This document shows positions 1 through 8,531 of a DNA stretch of 64,000 nt, in pieces. The position numbers and the translations under genes were made by a program. Position 1 is the first letter of the stretch; each line of letters starts with the position of its first letter. The DNA is taken from assembly GCA_002439875.1 (NCBI GenBank), contig DJQB01000016.1, positions 1 through 64,000 of the forward strand, in the 5' to 3' direction. Origin of the DNA: Bacteroidales bacterium UBA6397. Lineage in GTDB: Bacteria; Bacteroidota; Bacteroidia; Bacteroidales; UBA932. The notes under the pieces were generated by a model. The model was not told the origin of the DNA. It did no database searches and was given only the letters and a program-made list of their open reading frames with translations.

Positions 1-800
1 TCTCGTTTGCGGATATCCTGGACATACTGATGGTAGCCATATTCATCTATTTGGCGTTCAGATGGATAAGAGGTTCAGCGGCAATGAATATATTCGTCGC
101 CGTCATCCTGCTTTTCGTCCTGCGTGTGGTCGTGGCGGCGTTCAACATGAAACTGATGAGCGCCTTGCTGGGTACATTCATCGACGTGGGTGTGATCGCT
201 CTCATCGTAATATTCCAGCCTGAGGTGCGCCATTTCCTGATGAAGCTTGGCTCCCGCTACGGTGTGGCAGGAAAGAGCCGCGACTTCTTCAACAGATTGA
301 TGGGCATCCAAGACAAGAAGATGGCAGGAGGCACGGTCAACGAGATCGCCGAGGCTTGCAGGGCCATGTCGGCCGACAAGACCGGGGCTCTGATCGTGCT
401 CCCCCGCAAGGATTCGCTTGACTTCATCATCGAGACCGGGGACATCGTGGATGCAAAAGTCACCAGAAGGTTGATCATGAACATATTCTTCAAAAATTCA
501 CCTTTGCATGACGGTGCGATGATCATCGGAGGGGACAGAATTGTGGCCGCCCGCTGCACCTTGCCCATCACCGGGCGTTCCGACATACCGGCGCGTTACG
601 GAATGAGGCACAAGGCGGCGATCGGAATCTCCGAAGAGACCGACGCCGATGTGGTCGTGGTCTCTGAAGAAACCGGAGGCATCTCTTTTGTCCGCGGCGG
701 CAACATCAAAAGCATCAACAATATCAACGAACTCAAACTCCTTCTCGGCGCCGGCGAGGGAACTACAGAAGAAAAGCGCGCACAGGAGGAAAAACAATAA
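1..800 (+). CDS. cdaA: Diadenylate cyclase CdaA, 5' end outside the window
   Basis: Membrane-bound enzyme that joins two ATP into the second messenger c-di-AMP. The reading frame is already open at base 3, before the first in-frame ATG at base 30, and the coding-like residues there (SFADILDIL) match the family N terminus, so the real start is outside the window. Counted from that ATG, hydrophobic helices fill residues 1-60. The cyclase domain follows, with the DGA motif at 161-163 (LHDGAMII) and the second nucleotide motif at 193-195. That second motif reads RHK, where most family members have RHR; lysine is conservative, so activity is still likely. The stop is 3 bp before mutS2, which suggests co-transcription. 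The identification is firm from both motifs and the helix-plus-DAC layout. Confidence 0.95.
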   Translation, partial: SFADILDILMVAIFIYLAFRWIRGSAAMNIFVAVILLFVLRVVVAAFNMKLMSALLGTFIDVGVIALIVIFQPEVRHFLMKLGSRYGVAGKSRDFFNRLMGIQDKKMAGGTVNEIAEACRAMSADKTGALIVLPRKDSLDFIIETGDIVDAKVTRRLIMNIFFKNSPLHDGAMIIGGDRIVAARCTLPITGRSDIPARYGMRHKAAIGISEETDADVVVVSEETGGISFVRGGNIKSINNINELKLLLGAGEGTTEEKRAQEEKQ

Positions 801-803
801 TTC

Positions 804-3335
804 ATGAATATGCAGGAGCACGAATACGGAACAGAGATTGACACCAGACTGGAGAGCAAGTTGGGATTTGACAGGGTCAGGACCTTTGTGGCCGACAGAT
901 GTTCCACTGAATACGCCGTCACGAGGGTGGCGGAAGAGACGTTCAGCAACGACCCGAAAGTCATCGGGGAAAGGCTGGCTCTGACAGACGAGATGAGGCT
1001 GATCGTGATGTTCGAGGAGAACTTCCCGACCAACGGGTACATTGATTGCCTCAACTTTCTCAATCCGTTGGAAAACACCGGCTACACAATCGACATCCTT
1101 TCGCTTGGCAAGCTGCGCACAATGGTCGAGACCGTGCGTAAGCTGACCAACTTCTTCCTGTCCATAAAGGACGGGGTTTATCCCAACCTCAAAAGGATGA
1201 GCGCCCCGGTCATGAGTTTCCCTGAGGTCGAAAGGAAGATCGATTTGATTCTCGACAAGTTCGGGGATGTCAAGGACACAGCATCTGACAAACTCTTGGA
1301 AATCAGGCGCGCGATAAAGGCAAAAGAAGGGGCGATCTCAAAAAGGGCAAACGCCATCCTGAAGCAGGCTCAGGCGGACGGTCTTGTGGACGAAGACACC
1401 GGGCTTTCGGTTCGCGATGGAAAGCTGTTGATTCCTGTCAACAGTTCCAGTAAAAAAAAGATCCAAGGCTTCGTCTATGACACATCAGCAACTGGAAAGA
1501 CAGCCTTTATCGAACCTGCCGAGATCATCGAACTGGAAAACGAGATCGTCACTCTCCATACGGACGAGGCCTTGGAAATCCAACGTATTCTTGCAGCTTT
1601 CAGCGATTTCGTAAGACCTTATGTTCCAGACTTAATCAATTCTGCTGAATATATCGGTGAAATTGACTTCCTTGTGGCCAAGGCTCAAGTTTCCTTGGAT
1701 TTCAAGGCCGGAATGCCTATCATCTCAGACAATGGGGAGATGAATCTGAGAAAGGCCAGGCACCCGCTTCTGGAAAGAGCCCTGAGAAAAGAGAAAAAGG
1801 AGATCGTGCCTGTCTCGATCCGCCTTACCCCCGCCAAACATATTCTCTTGATCTCAGGGCCTAACGCCGGCGGGAAATCCGTGTGCCTGAAAACCACGGG
1901 ACTGCTTCAGTACATGTTCCAGTGGGGCATGCTGGTCCCGACCTCCGAGACTTCGGAACTTCCTGTTTTCGATAGGATTATGGTCAGCATCGGAGACGAC
2001 CAGAACATCGAGAACGACCTCAGTACCTACAGTTCGTTTCTGGATGACATGAAGACGATGTTGGCGAAGGCTGACGACAAGACATTGATATTAATAGACG
2101 AGTTCGGCTCAGGCACGGAACCGACAGCCGGAGGGGCAATCGCCGAGGCTATCCTAAGCGAAATGGACAAGAGGGGTGTCTACGGGGTCATCACCACCCA
2201 CTACACGAACCTCAAGCTTTATGCCTCCGGTTCAGATACGGGCGTCATCAACGGTGCGATGCAGTTCGACGCCTCCAAGATCCAGCCTTTGTTCAAACTT
2301 GACATCGGAATGCCCGGCAACTCATTCGCCTTCGAACTGGCCCGCAAGATGGGTCTCCCGGAAAGCATAGTGAAAGATGCCGAGGCCAGGGCAGGAGAGG
2401 AATTCGTGGGCATGGAGCGGAACCTGCGCAGGATCGTGCGCAACCGCCGCGCCCTGGACGAGAAACTTCAGAGGATCAAGAACACAGACAAGACCCTGGA
2501 GAACATCACCGAGCGCTACCAGAAAGAGCTTGAGGGTCTGAAACAGACCAAAAAAGAAATTCTGGACCAGGCCAAGAAGGAGGCACAGGAGATTGTGCAG
2601 GGAGCCAACAAGACGGTCGAGAACACCATCCGCACCATCAAGGAGTCACAGGCTGACAAGGAGAAGACCTCCGACGCCAGAAAGGCTCTTCAGGATTTCG
2701 TCTCCTCTCTCCAGACAAAGAAAGAAAACGAGCTGAAGAATCACGATGACTATATAGAAAAGAAGCTCAAACAGCTCGAAGACAGAAAAATGCGCCGCAA
2801 CGCCCGAAACGGAAAGCCTCAGGATGACGGACAGGCGGAAGCGCGGGAGCAATTCAGAGGCGGTGTTCTGAAAGTCGGAGAGAAGGTACGTGTAAAGGAC
2901 AATGGAATGGCCGGAGAGGTCATCCGGGTGTCCAACAAGGCAGTCACAGTCGCCATCGGCAACATCACCAGCAAGATGCCTCTCGACAGGGTTGAGCGGA
3001 TTTCTTCCAATGAATATAAAGCCTCGGTACGGGATAACATCAAACCTCGGGCCGCACAGGATGATTCCGGGCTCAGGGAGCGCAGACTGGCGTTCTCTCC
3101 TGAACTGGACGTGCGTGGAGAGCGGGTTTCGGACGCCCTGGACATTGTCGTCCACTATATTGATGATGCCATCATGCTGAACATCGGATCCGTACGTATC
3201 ATCCATGGCAAAGGCACCGGAGCATTGCGTGATGAGCTACAGAAATATCTCAGGACAATCCCGGGAGTCACCTCAGTCCACGATGAGCAGGTCCAGTTCG
3301 GCGGATCAGGCGTGACGGTCGTGACGTTGGGTTAA
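804..3335 (+). CDS. mutS2: MutS2 family ATPase/endonuclease
   Basis: MutS2 proteins are MutS relatives without the mismatch-reading domain. In different bacteria they suppress recombination or act on collided ribosomes. This 843-residue protein has the family layout: a MutS-like core and clamp, Walker A GPNAGGKS at 352-359, Walker B LILIDEFGSGTEPTAGG shortly after, a long charged coiled coil at about 520-640, a KOW-like stretch near 690-740 (GEKVRVKDNGMAGEV), and a C-terminal Smr nuclease domain with LDVRGE and HGKGTG. The start at 804 lies 3 bp after cdaA; an ATG two codons later is an equally possible start. True MutS is encoded separately at 12.5 kb, so both paralogues are present. Confidence 0.97.
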   Translation: MNMQEHEYGTEIDTRLESKLGFDRVRTFVADRCSTEYAVTRVAEETFSNDPKVIGERLALTDEMRLIVMFEENFPTNGYIDCLNFLNPLENTGYTIDILSLGKLRTMVETVRKLTNFFLSIKDGVYPNLKRMSAPVMSFPEVERKIDLILDKFGDVKDTASDKLLEIRRAIKAKEGAISKRANAILKQAQADGLVDEDTGLSVRDGKLLIPVNSSSKKKIQGFVYDTSATGKTAFIEPAEIIELENEIVTLHTDEALEIQRILAAFSDFVRPYVPDLINSAEYIGEIDFLVAKAQVSLDFKAGMPIISDNGEMNLRKARHPLLERALRKEKKEIVPVSIRLTPAKHILLISGPNAGGKSVCLKTTGLLQYMFQWGMLVPTSETSELPVFDRIMVSIGDDQNIENDLSTYSSFLDDMKTMLAKADDKTLILIDEFGSGTEPTAGGAIAEAILSEMDKRGVYGVITTHYTNLKLYASGSDTGVINGAMQFDASKIQPLFKLDIGMPGNSFAFELARKMGLPESIVKDAEARAGEEFVGMERNLRRIVRNRRALDEKLQRIKNTDKTLENITERYQKELEGLKQTKKEILDQAKKEAQEIVQGANKTVENTIRTIKESQADKEKTSDARKALQDFVSSLQTKKENELKNHDDYIEKKLKQLEDRKMRRNARNGKPQDDGQAEAREQFRGGVLKVGEKVRVKDNGMAGEVIRVSNKAVTVAIGNITSKMPLDRVERISSNEYKASVRDNIKPRAAQDDSGLRERRLAFSPELDVRGERVSDALDIVVHYIDDAIMLNIGSVRIIHGKGTGALRDELQKYLRTIPGVTSVHDEQVQFGGSGVTVVTLG

Positions 3336-3352
3336 ATACTTGTATCAAAACT

Positions 3353-3754
3353 ATGAAAGACATTGAAAAACAGATGACTCCACGGATGGAACTGGGGAAT
3401 AAGGGGGAAGATGCCGCCTGTGGGTTTCTGACCAGCAAAGGGCACACGGTCCTTGAAAGGAATTTCAGAGCCGGCCATCTGGAGATAGACATCATAAGCC
3501 TTGACAGGAATGGTGTGCATTTTGTGGAGGTCAAGAGCCGTGTCGCACCTGTGATGGTCTCCCCGGAGGAGAACGTGACGCTCTCCAAGCAGAGGAAAAT
3601 CGCGGATGCGGCTCTGAGGTATCTGAACACGGCCAAGGACAAAAGGATCTCAGCTGATATGGAGGTCAATTTTGATGTTGTGGCGGTGACATTCGACGGA
3701 TGTGAGGAAATTGTGGAGTGGTTCCCGAACGCTTTTTACCCGATGTACCTTTGA
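3353..3754 (+). CDS. yraN: YraN/UPF0102 family predicted nuclease
   Basis: Small protein of the UPF0102 family, which has a restriction-endonuclease-like (Holliday-junction-resolvase-like) fold and an unsettled cellular role. The 133 residues contain the family signature in order: GNKGEDAACGFL, then LERNFRAGHLEIDII, then VHFVEVKSR. The E and D of LEIDII and the E-x-K of FVEVKSR are the expected metal-binding residues. It lies 17 bp after mutS2 in the same orientation, so it may share that transcript and a DNA-maintenance context. The length is normal for the family. Confidence 0.92.
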   Translation: MKDIEKQMTPRMELGNKGEDAACGFLTSKGHTVLERNFRAGHLEIDIISLDRNGVHFVEVKSRVAPVMVSPEENVTLSKQRKIADAALRYLNTAKDKRISADMEVNFDVVAVTFDGCEEIVEWFPNAFYPMYL

Positions 3755-3780
3755 GAACATATCGCTAAGCACTAAGATAT

Positions 3781-4878
3781 ATGAACAAGAATAACCGATA
3801 CTGCGTGATCATGGCCGGTGGCACGGCAAACCACTTCTGGCCGGTAAGCAGAGAATCAAAACCAAAGCAGTTTCTGGACATAGCTGGAACCGGAACCTCG
3901 TTCATCAGAACGACTTACGACAGGTTCTCCAAGATTGTGCCTCCAGAGAACATTCTGGTGGTCACCTTAGCCAAATTCTCCTATCTGGTACGCGCCCAGA
4001 TTCCCGAACTTCCAGAGGGGAACATTCTGCTGGAACCTTATGCCCGCAACACTGCACCCTGCATGGCATTCGCAACCTACAGCATCCTCAAGCGCAATCC
4101 CGACGCAACAATCATAGCAACCCCTGCGGACCACATCATCAAAGATGAGGTGCGTTTCAAGGAAGCCATAGCGAGTGTCATTGAATATGCCGAAAACAAC
4201 TCCGTGCTGATGACCCTTGGAATTCATCCGACGGATCCGGACACCAGCTACGGCTACATCCAGGCCACAGGCGGCAAGGACACCTCAGGCCCAGATGTCC
4301 CGCTGAAAGTCAAGACGTTCACCGAAAAGCCAGACAAAGCCCTAGCCGAAGTGTTCTGCAAGACCGGAGAATTCTATTGGAACTCTGGAATATTCGCCTG
4401 GAAGGCATCGGTCATCAAAGAAGAGATGGAGAAATACATTCCTGATGTCACATCACTGTTCGTCGGCTGGGAAAACGCATTGGGAAGCGACAATGAGCAA
4501 ATGTTCATTGAAAAGGTCTATTCAGACTGCCCTAAACTGTCCATCGACTACGGCGTGATGGAAAAAACCGACCGTGCCTGGCTCTACTGCGGGAATTTCG
4601 GCTGGTCCGACATCGACAGTTGGGACTCTCTTTTCAGGAACATCGACCAAAAGACTAAGGATGGCAACGTCGTGTTCACCGACAAGATCCTCGGTGAGGG
4701 CAACGAAAACAGTATGCTGGTCTGCGGCGACAAGAAGAAACTTTACGCCATCAAAGGGCTCAAGGACTACCTCGTGGTCGACACCGGTGACGTACTTCTG
4801 GTCTGCCCGAAAGACGACAAACAGTTCAAGGACTTCATCTCTGGTCTCGGAATGCCCAAATACGAAAATTTCCGGTAA
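3781..4878 (+). CDS. manC: Mannose-1-phosphate guanylyltransferase-like nucleotidyltransferase
   Basis: Predicted cytoplasmic enzyme making GDP-mannose from mannose-1-phosphate and GTP for glycan synthesis. The 365-residue length fits the short Bacteroidetes form without an isomerase domain. Visible motifs are the N-terminal loop VIMAGGTANHFWPVSRE with PKQF after it, EPYARNTAPC, TPADHII and FTEKPD. The N-terminal loop is unusual: family members nearly always have GGxGTRFWP or GGxGSRFWP, so the arginine that normally contacts the nucleotide phosphates is histidine here. It starts 26 bp after yraN. It converges with the GH109 gene across a strong hairpin. The family call is firm; the substrate is inferred. 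Confidence 0.85.
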   Translation: MNKNNRYCVIMAGGTANHFWPVSRESKPKQFLDIAGTGTSFIRTTYDRFSKIVPPENILVVTLAKFSYLVRAQIPELPEGNILLEPYARNTAPCMAFATYSILKRNPDATIIATPADHIIKDEVRFKEAIASVIEYAENNSVLMTLGIHPTDPDTSYGYIQATGGKDTSGPDVPLKVKTFTEKPDKALAEVFCKTGEFYWNSGIFAWKASVIKEEMEKYIPDVTSLFVGWENALGSDNEQMFIEKVYSDCPKLSIDYGVMEKTDRAWLYCGNFGWSDIDSWDSLFRNIDQKTKDGNVVFTDKILGEGNENSMLVCGDKKKLYAIKGLKDYLVVDTGDVLLVCPKDDKQFKDFISGLGMPKYENFR

Positions 4879-4921
4879 GACAGCCGTGGCACCCAACGTG
4901 CTGACAATCAATGATAAAAGT

Positions 4922-4955
4922 GATGACCTTGTGCTGGATTCGGCGCAAGGTCATC
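4922..4955. terminator. Bidirectional terminator hairpin between convergent genes
   Basis: Perfect 10-bp inverted repeat (GATGACCTTG / CAAGGTCATC) with a 14-base loop. It is flanked by A-rich sequence on one side and T-rich sequence on the other, and sits between the ends of the convergent manC-like and GH109 genes. Confidence 0.75.
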
Positions 4956-4998
4956 GTTTATCATATTGGCAAACAACGGGTTAACTACCACGGTGGTT

Positions 4999-6387
4999 TT
5001 ATTCAGCGAAGGCGTAGGTGAAGCCTTTGATCTGATTCCAGGCGCCGCGGGTGAAGTCAGGAACTTCAACAGGGGAGTTCCCGTTCTCCATAGAGATCTT
5101 TCCGAGCTCGGTGAGACAGCACCATTCGGCCATGTCATAGACATCAATGTCGAGAGGTAGTCCGTTGCGCAGGCAGTAGATCAGACGGTAATCCATAATG
5201 AAATCCATTCCGCCGTGACCACCGACCTGTTTCGCAAGAGCCTCAAGCTCAGGAGTAAGGATCGGGTTGCGGTTCTCCTCAAGCAACTTGTTCAGCTTGT
5301 TTCCAGAATAGACAACCTCACGACCAAGATTCTGGAAATCGGTGGAAGTCCCATTGGCCACGTTGTCGCGCAGACAAATCTGCTGGACAGGATACTTCCC
5401 TGCATAGCCGTCACTTCCGACAATCTGGTACATACGGCTGTAAGGGCGCGGGGTCATCACATCATGCTCAACGAGAATCGTCTTGCCTTTCTCAGTGGAA
5501 ATCATAGTCATCGTGAGGTCACCGTTCTGGAAATCCTCGCATTCCTCACCAGTCTTGGCCTCCATATGCTTAGGGCCGTTTACAGCCTTGGTCTCCATCG
5601 CCACGAGGGTCTTGAAGCGGTCTCCACGGTGAATGTTCATGACCTGGCAGACAGGGCCAAGACCATGGGTGGAATAGACATCACCTTTGACATCCTTGTT
5701 GAAATCAAGCCTCCAGTTGTTCCAATAGGCATTCCAGAACGGATCAAGGTTATGGTGGTAGGAACCTTCTCCGTGCAGGATCTCACCGAAAAGCCCCTTT
5801 TGCGCCATCGTCAGGACGGCCATCTCATAAAAATCATAGCAGCAGTTCTCAAGCATCATACAGTGTTTGCGGGTCTTCTCGGACATATTCACAAGAGCCC
5901 AGATGTCCTCGAGGGAAGCTGCTGCAGGCACTTCGACAGCGACATTCTTGCCGTGATCCATCGCATAGAGGGCAATCGGAACGTGGTGCTTCCAGTCGGT
6001 GCAAATATAGACAAGGTCAATGTCGTCACGGTCGCAAAGCTCTTTGTAGGCCTCGGTGCTTCCAGAATATTCAGCGGCTTTAGGAAAGCCTCTACCTTCC
6101 AATGCCTTCTGGGCTTTCTCAACACGGTCTGCCTCCACATCACAGAGCGCCGTGATCTTGACTCCCGGCACGTAGGTGTAGCGCTCAACGGCACTGGAGC
6201 CGCGCATTCCGATGCCGACAAAGCCGATCCTGACAGTGTCCATCGCAGGGACGGTCAGCCCAAGCACGTTTTCCTGGCCTAAGGGACGGACCGGTGTCTT
6301 AACCTTGATAACGTCACTTTTGTTCGCAGTGGAACACGACACCGCAAGTACAAGCAGCAGAGCCGCAAATAGGTTCCTAAACTTCAT
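4999..6387 (-). CDS. GH109-type NAD-dependent glycosidase (Gfo/Idh/MocA fold), lipoprotein
   Basis: Predicted exported alpha-N-acetylgalactosaminidase of family GH109, which uses tightly bound NAD in an oxidation-elimination mechanism. The first 18 residues are a lipoprotein signal (MKFRNLFAALLLVLAVSC). The Rossmann glycine motif IGFVGIGMRG follows at about 53-62, and the family region HGGMDFIMDYRLIYCL lies near the C terminus. At 462 residues the length matches secreted Bacteroidetes GH109 enzymes. It stands alone, converging with the manC-like gene. An exact TACCTTTG promoter box lies 32 bp upstream. Natural substrates of such enzymes include mucin and blood-group A glycans. The family is well supported; the linkage specificity is inferred. 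Confidence 0.88.
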   Translation of the reverse strand: MKFRNLFAALLLVLAVSCSTANKSDVIKVKTPVRPLGQENVLGLTVPAMDTVRIGFVGIGMRGSSAVERYTYVPGVKITALCDVEADRVEKAQKALEGRGFPKAAEYSGSTEAYKELCDRDDIDLVYICTDWKHHVPIALYAMDHGKNVAVEVPAAASLEDIWALVNMSEKTRKHCMMLENCCYDFYEMAVLTMAQKGLFGEILHGEGSYHHNLDPFWNAYWNNWRLDFNKDVKGDVYSTHGLGPVCQVMNIHRGDRFKTLVAMETKAVNGPKHMEAKTGEECEDFQNGDLTMTMISTEKGKTILVEHDVMTPRPYSRMYQIVGSDGYAGKYPVQQICLRDNVANGTSTDFQNLGREVVYSGNKLNKLLEENRNPILTPELEALAKQVGGHGGMDFIMDYRLIYCLRNGLPLDIDVYDMAEWCCLTELGKISMENGNSPVEVPDFTRGAWNQIKGFTYAFAE

Positions 6388-6418
6388 TGTTTATTGGTAT
6401 TAAATTATGTTTCCGCCA

Positions 6419-6426
6419 CAAAGGTA
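6419..6426 (-). promoter_or_regulatory. Bacteroidetes -7 promoter box for the GH109 gene
   Basis: The minus strand reads TACCTTTG, an exact match to TAnnTTTG, 32 bp upstream of the GH109 ATG. I see no clear -33 element. Confidence 0.55.
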
Positions 6427-6599
6427 TCACAATTCGGCGGAAAAGCCATATTCCATCGCCAGCTCCGCGCTCAGGCAGACGGACACGACGACAAGCCCAA
6501 CGACAACAAGCGACAACAAGACCTCCACTATTTGGGAATATCCGGCAAAATAACTATTTTTGAATTTTGATTGAAATCAACTTCAATTATATTGGCAAT

Positions 6600-7558
6600 A
6601 TGACACTGAAACAGTTCTTTTTAACGGTGGTGACGCTCATATGCTTGCCTTTGATGGCCTTCGGGGCACAGAAATCTTGGTCGCTTTCCTCTCCGGACGG
6701 AAGAATTTTTACGGAGACCTCCGCCGGGGACGGGCTGAAATATTCGGTAAGCAGGGACGATGTCAGACTGCTGAGTCCTTCGGAAATCTCGATGACATTT
6801 GAGAATGGAATGGCCTTCGGCGGGACGGACAAGGTCCGCAGGGTCATAAAAGGAAGCCAAGATGTGAAGAGTATTCCGGCGATGAGTTACAAGAAAGCCT
6901 CCGTGGATGACGTTTACAATTTCCTCACGCTTGAGTTCAAGGGGTACAACGTGGAGTTCAGGGCATTTGACAACGAGGTGGCCTACAGGTTCATATCAAC
7001 CGCCAATTCTGGCGAGTTTACTGTGACCGACGAGCATATTCATTTGTCCGAGATGGATCCTGCGAGGCTGGCGTTCCTTCCGATGACGGTGGATGCGGTT
7101 GACTGGGTTAAGATTATCATCACAGAGTCAGATCTGACCGGATACCCGGTAATGTTCCTCAACGGGCAGGGTGGAAAAGGATTAAAGAGCGTCCGCGCGC
7201 CTTATCCGACCGGACTTCGGCCAAACGGAGTGTATGTCTATCAGAACATGGACTACACCGGCTACATCGCAGGAGAAATTGGTGAATATGTCGCCGTGGC
7301 ACACCGCAGCGGTGACACCTGGCACGTCGGAGCGCTGACGAATTGGGACGCGCGCGACCTTATCCTTGACCTTAACTTCATCGGAAGCGGGGATATGACC
7401 GTCTTCCAGGACGGAATCAACGCCTACTGGGCGGCCAGAGACTATAAGAAAACGCGGCCAGAGACTATAAGAAAACTTCAGCACCGATCCCAACTGACGG
7501 GATGGTAAAGATCCACATAGCCCCTGGCGGAAGTTGGGTGGCAAAAATTACCCGATAA
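6600..7558 (+). pseudogene. GH97 glycosidase remnant: catalytic domain deleted, C terminus frameshifted
   Basis: GH97 enzymes normally run to about 640-700 residues: an N-terminal beta-sandwich, a TIM barrel and a C-terminal beta domain. Here a signal peptide (MTLKQFFLTVVTLICLPLMAFGA) and the beta-sandwich run to about 7260, where DYTGYIA would normally lead into the barrel. The frame jumps straight into the C-terminal domain (GEYVAVAHRSGDTWHVGALT), so about 1 kb encoding the whole barrel is missing. Near the end a 23-bp tandem duplication (7431-7476) shifts the frame, giving an early stop at 7508. Reading with a single copy restores the family ending DGMVKIHIAPGGSWVAKI up to the TAA at 7556-7558. 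A TTG 11 codons upstream of the chosen ATG is a less likely start. The product cannot be a glycosidase. Confidence 0.88.
7431..7476 (+). repeat. 23-bp tandem duplication causing a frameshift
   Basis: Two perfect, adjacent copies of a 23-bp unit that begins GCGGCCAGAG and ends AAGAAAAC (7431-7453 and 7454-7476). As 23 is not a multiple of three, the second copy shifts the GH97 C-terminal frame. The perfect identity suggests a recent event. Confidence 0.95.
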
Positions 7559-7574
7559 AGAAGTTTTTTGGTTT

Positions 7575-8450
7575 ATGAAAAGAATATTATTGTTTGTCAC
7601 GGCCATCGCTGCGGTTTTGGCTTCATGCGGAATAAAAGCGGAGGCCAAGAGTGAGAAAACCAGCGTCATGTCTTTCAACATCAGACTCCAGACTGCGGCG
7701 GACACTGGAAAACTCAACTGGGAAAGCCGCAAGATCGGATGTGTCAAGGCAATCAGAAAACACCATCCTGACATCCTGGGACTCCAAGAAGCATCAACCG
7801 GGCAGAAATCATTTATGATGAAAGAACTGACAAGCTACATCATGATTGACGGAAGTACAAAGCCAGGCACCCTCGACGAAAGTTCGGAATCAGGATCCAA
7901 TCCTATCTTCTTCCGTGCCGACAGGTTCGAGCTTCTGGACTACGGCTCGTTCTGGCTCAATGAGGACCAGACACCGGAAAAGAAAGGATGGGATGCCGAG
8001 TATGTCAGGACCGCCAGCTGGGTAAAACTACGTTTCAACAAATCAGGCCAGATAGTCTTTTTTTTCAACACCCACTTCGACAACACAGGCACACAGGCCA
8101 GGCTGGAAAGCTCATCTTTGATGGTGGAGAAGGTCATCGAAATCGCCGGGAACAACGCGGTGGTCTTCATTGTTGGAGATCTGAACGCAAAGAGCGAAGA
8201 CAAGGCAATCCGGCCATTGTCCGCATTCTTCCAAGAGTCCGCCAAGACTGTCAAGAAAGCCGACAAAGCACCGTCTTTCAACAATTTCGGAAAGAAAGGT
8301 GGCTACACCGAAAGTTTAGATCACATCTTCTACCGCAATTCCGAAGCTCGGACATTCAATGTCGTCAATGAGCAGAAGTATGGCGTTAAATACATTTCAG
8401 ATCACTATCCAGTTGTCTCGGAATTTGTCATCAAACTTCCAAAAGACTGA
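7575..8450 (+). CDS. Endonuclease/exonuclease/phosphatase-fold lipoprotein
   Basis: Exported metal-dependent phosphoesterase of the DNase I-like superfamily. A lipoprotein signal ends at Cys18 (MKRILLFVTAIAAVLASC). The superfamily motifs follow in order: MSFNIR, the metal-binding LGLQEA, HFDNTG, GDLNAKSED, SLDHIF and the terminal SDHYPVVSEF with its catalytic Asp-His. The length of 291 residues is normal. Bacteroidetes members are often encoded in glycan-degradation clusters, and the substrate (phosphosugar, phosphodiester or lipid) cannot be read from the sequence. It begins 16 bp after the restored end of the GH97 remnant, so the two may once have formed one transcript. Confidence 0.88.
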   Translation: MKRILLFVTAIAAVLASCGIKAEAKSEKTSVMSFNIRLQTAADTGKLNWESRKIGCVKAIRKHHPDILGLQEASTGQKSFMMKELTSYIMIDGSTKPGTLDESSESGSNPIFFRADRFELLDYGSFWLNEDQTPEKKGWDAEYVRTASWVKLRFNKSGQIVFFFNTHFDNTGTQARLESSSLMVEKVIEIAGNNAVVFIVGDLNAKSEDKAIRPLSAFFQESAKTVKKADKAPSFNNFGKKGGYTESLDHIFYRNSEARTFNVVNEQKYGVKYISDHYPVVSEFVIKLPKD

Positions 8451-8531
8451 CATTGCTTCGACCGTCTCGACGACAAAGAGGGGCTATAGAAATATAGTGG
8501 AGGACCGCAAAGATTTAATTTTAACATATTC

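Noticed and set aside
5215..6282. Long plus-strand open frame (355 codons) antisense to the GH109 gene
   Set aside because: It is the shadow of a well-recognised minus-strand gene; its product is rich in His/Arg/Val with no family likeness, signal peptide or promoter.
6567..7508. Reading the GH97 remnant as a functional 313-residue gene
   Set aside because: The whole catalytic barrel is missing and the C-terminal frame is shifted by a 23-bp duplication.
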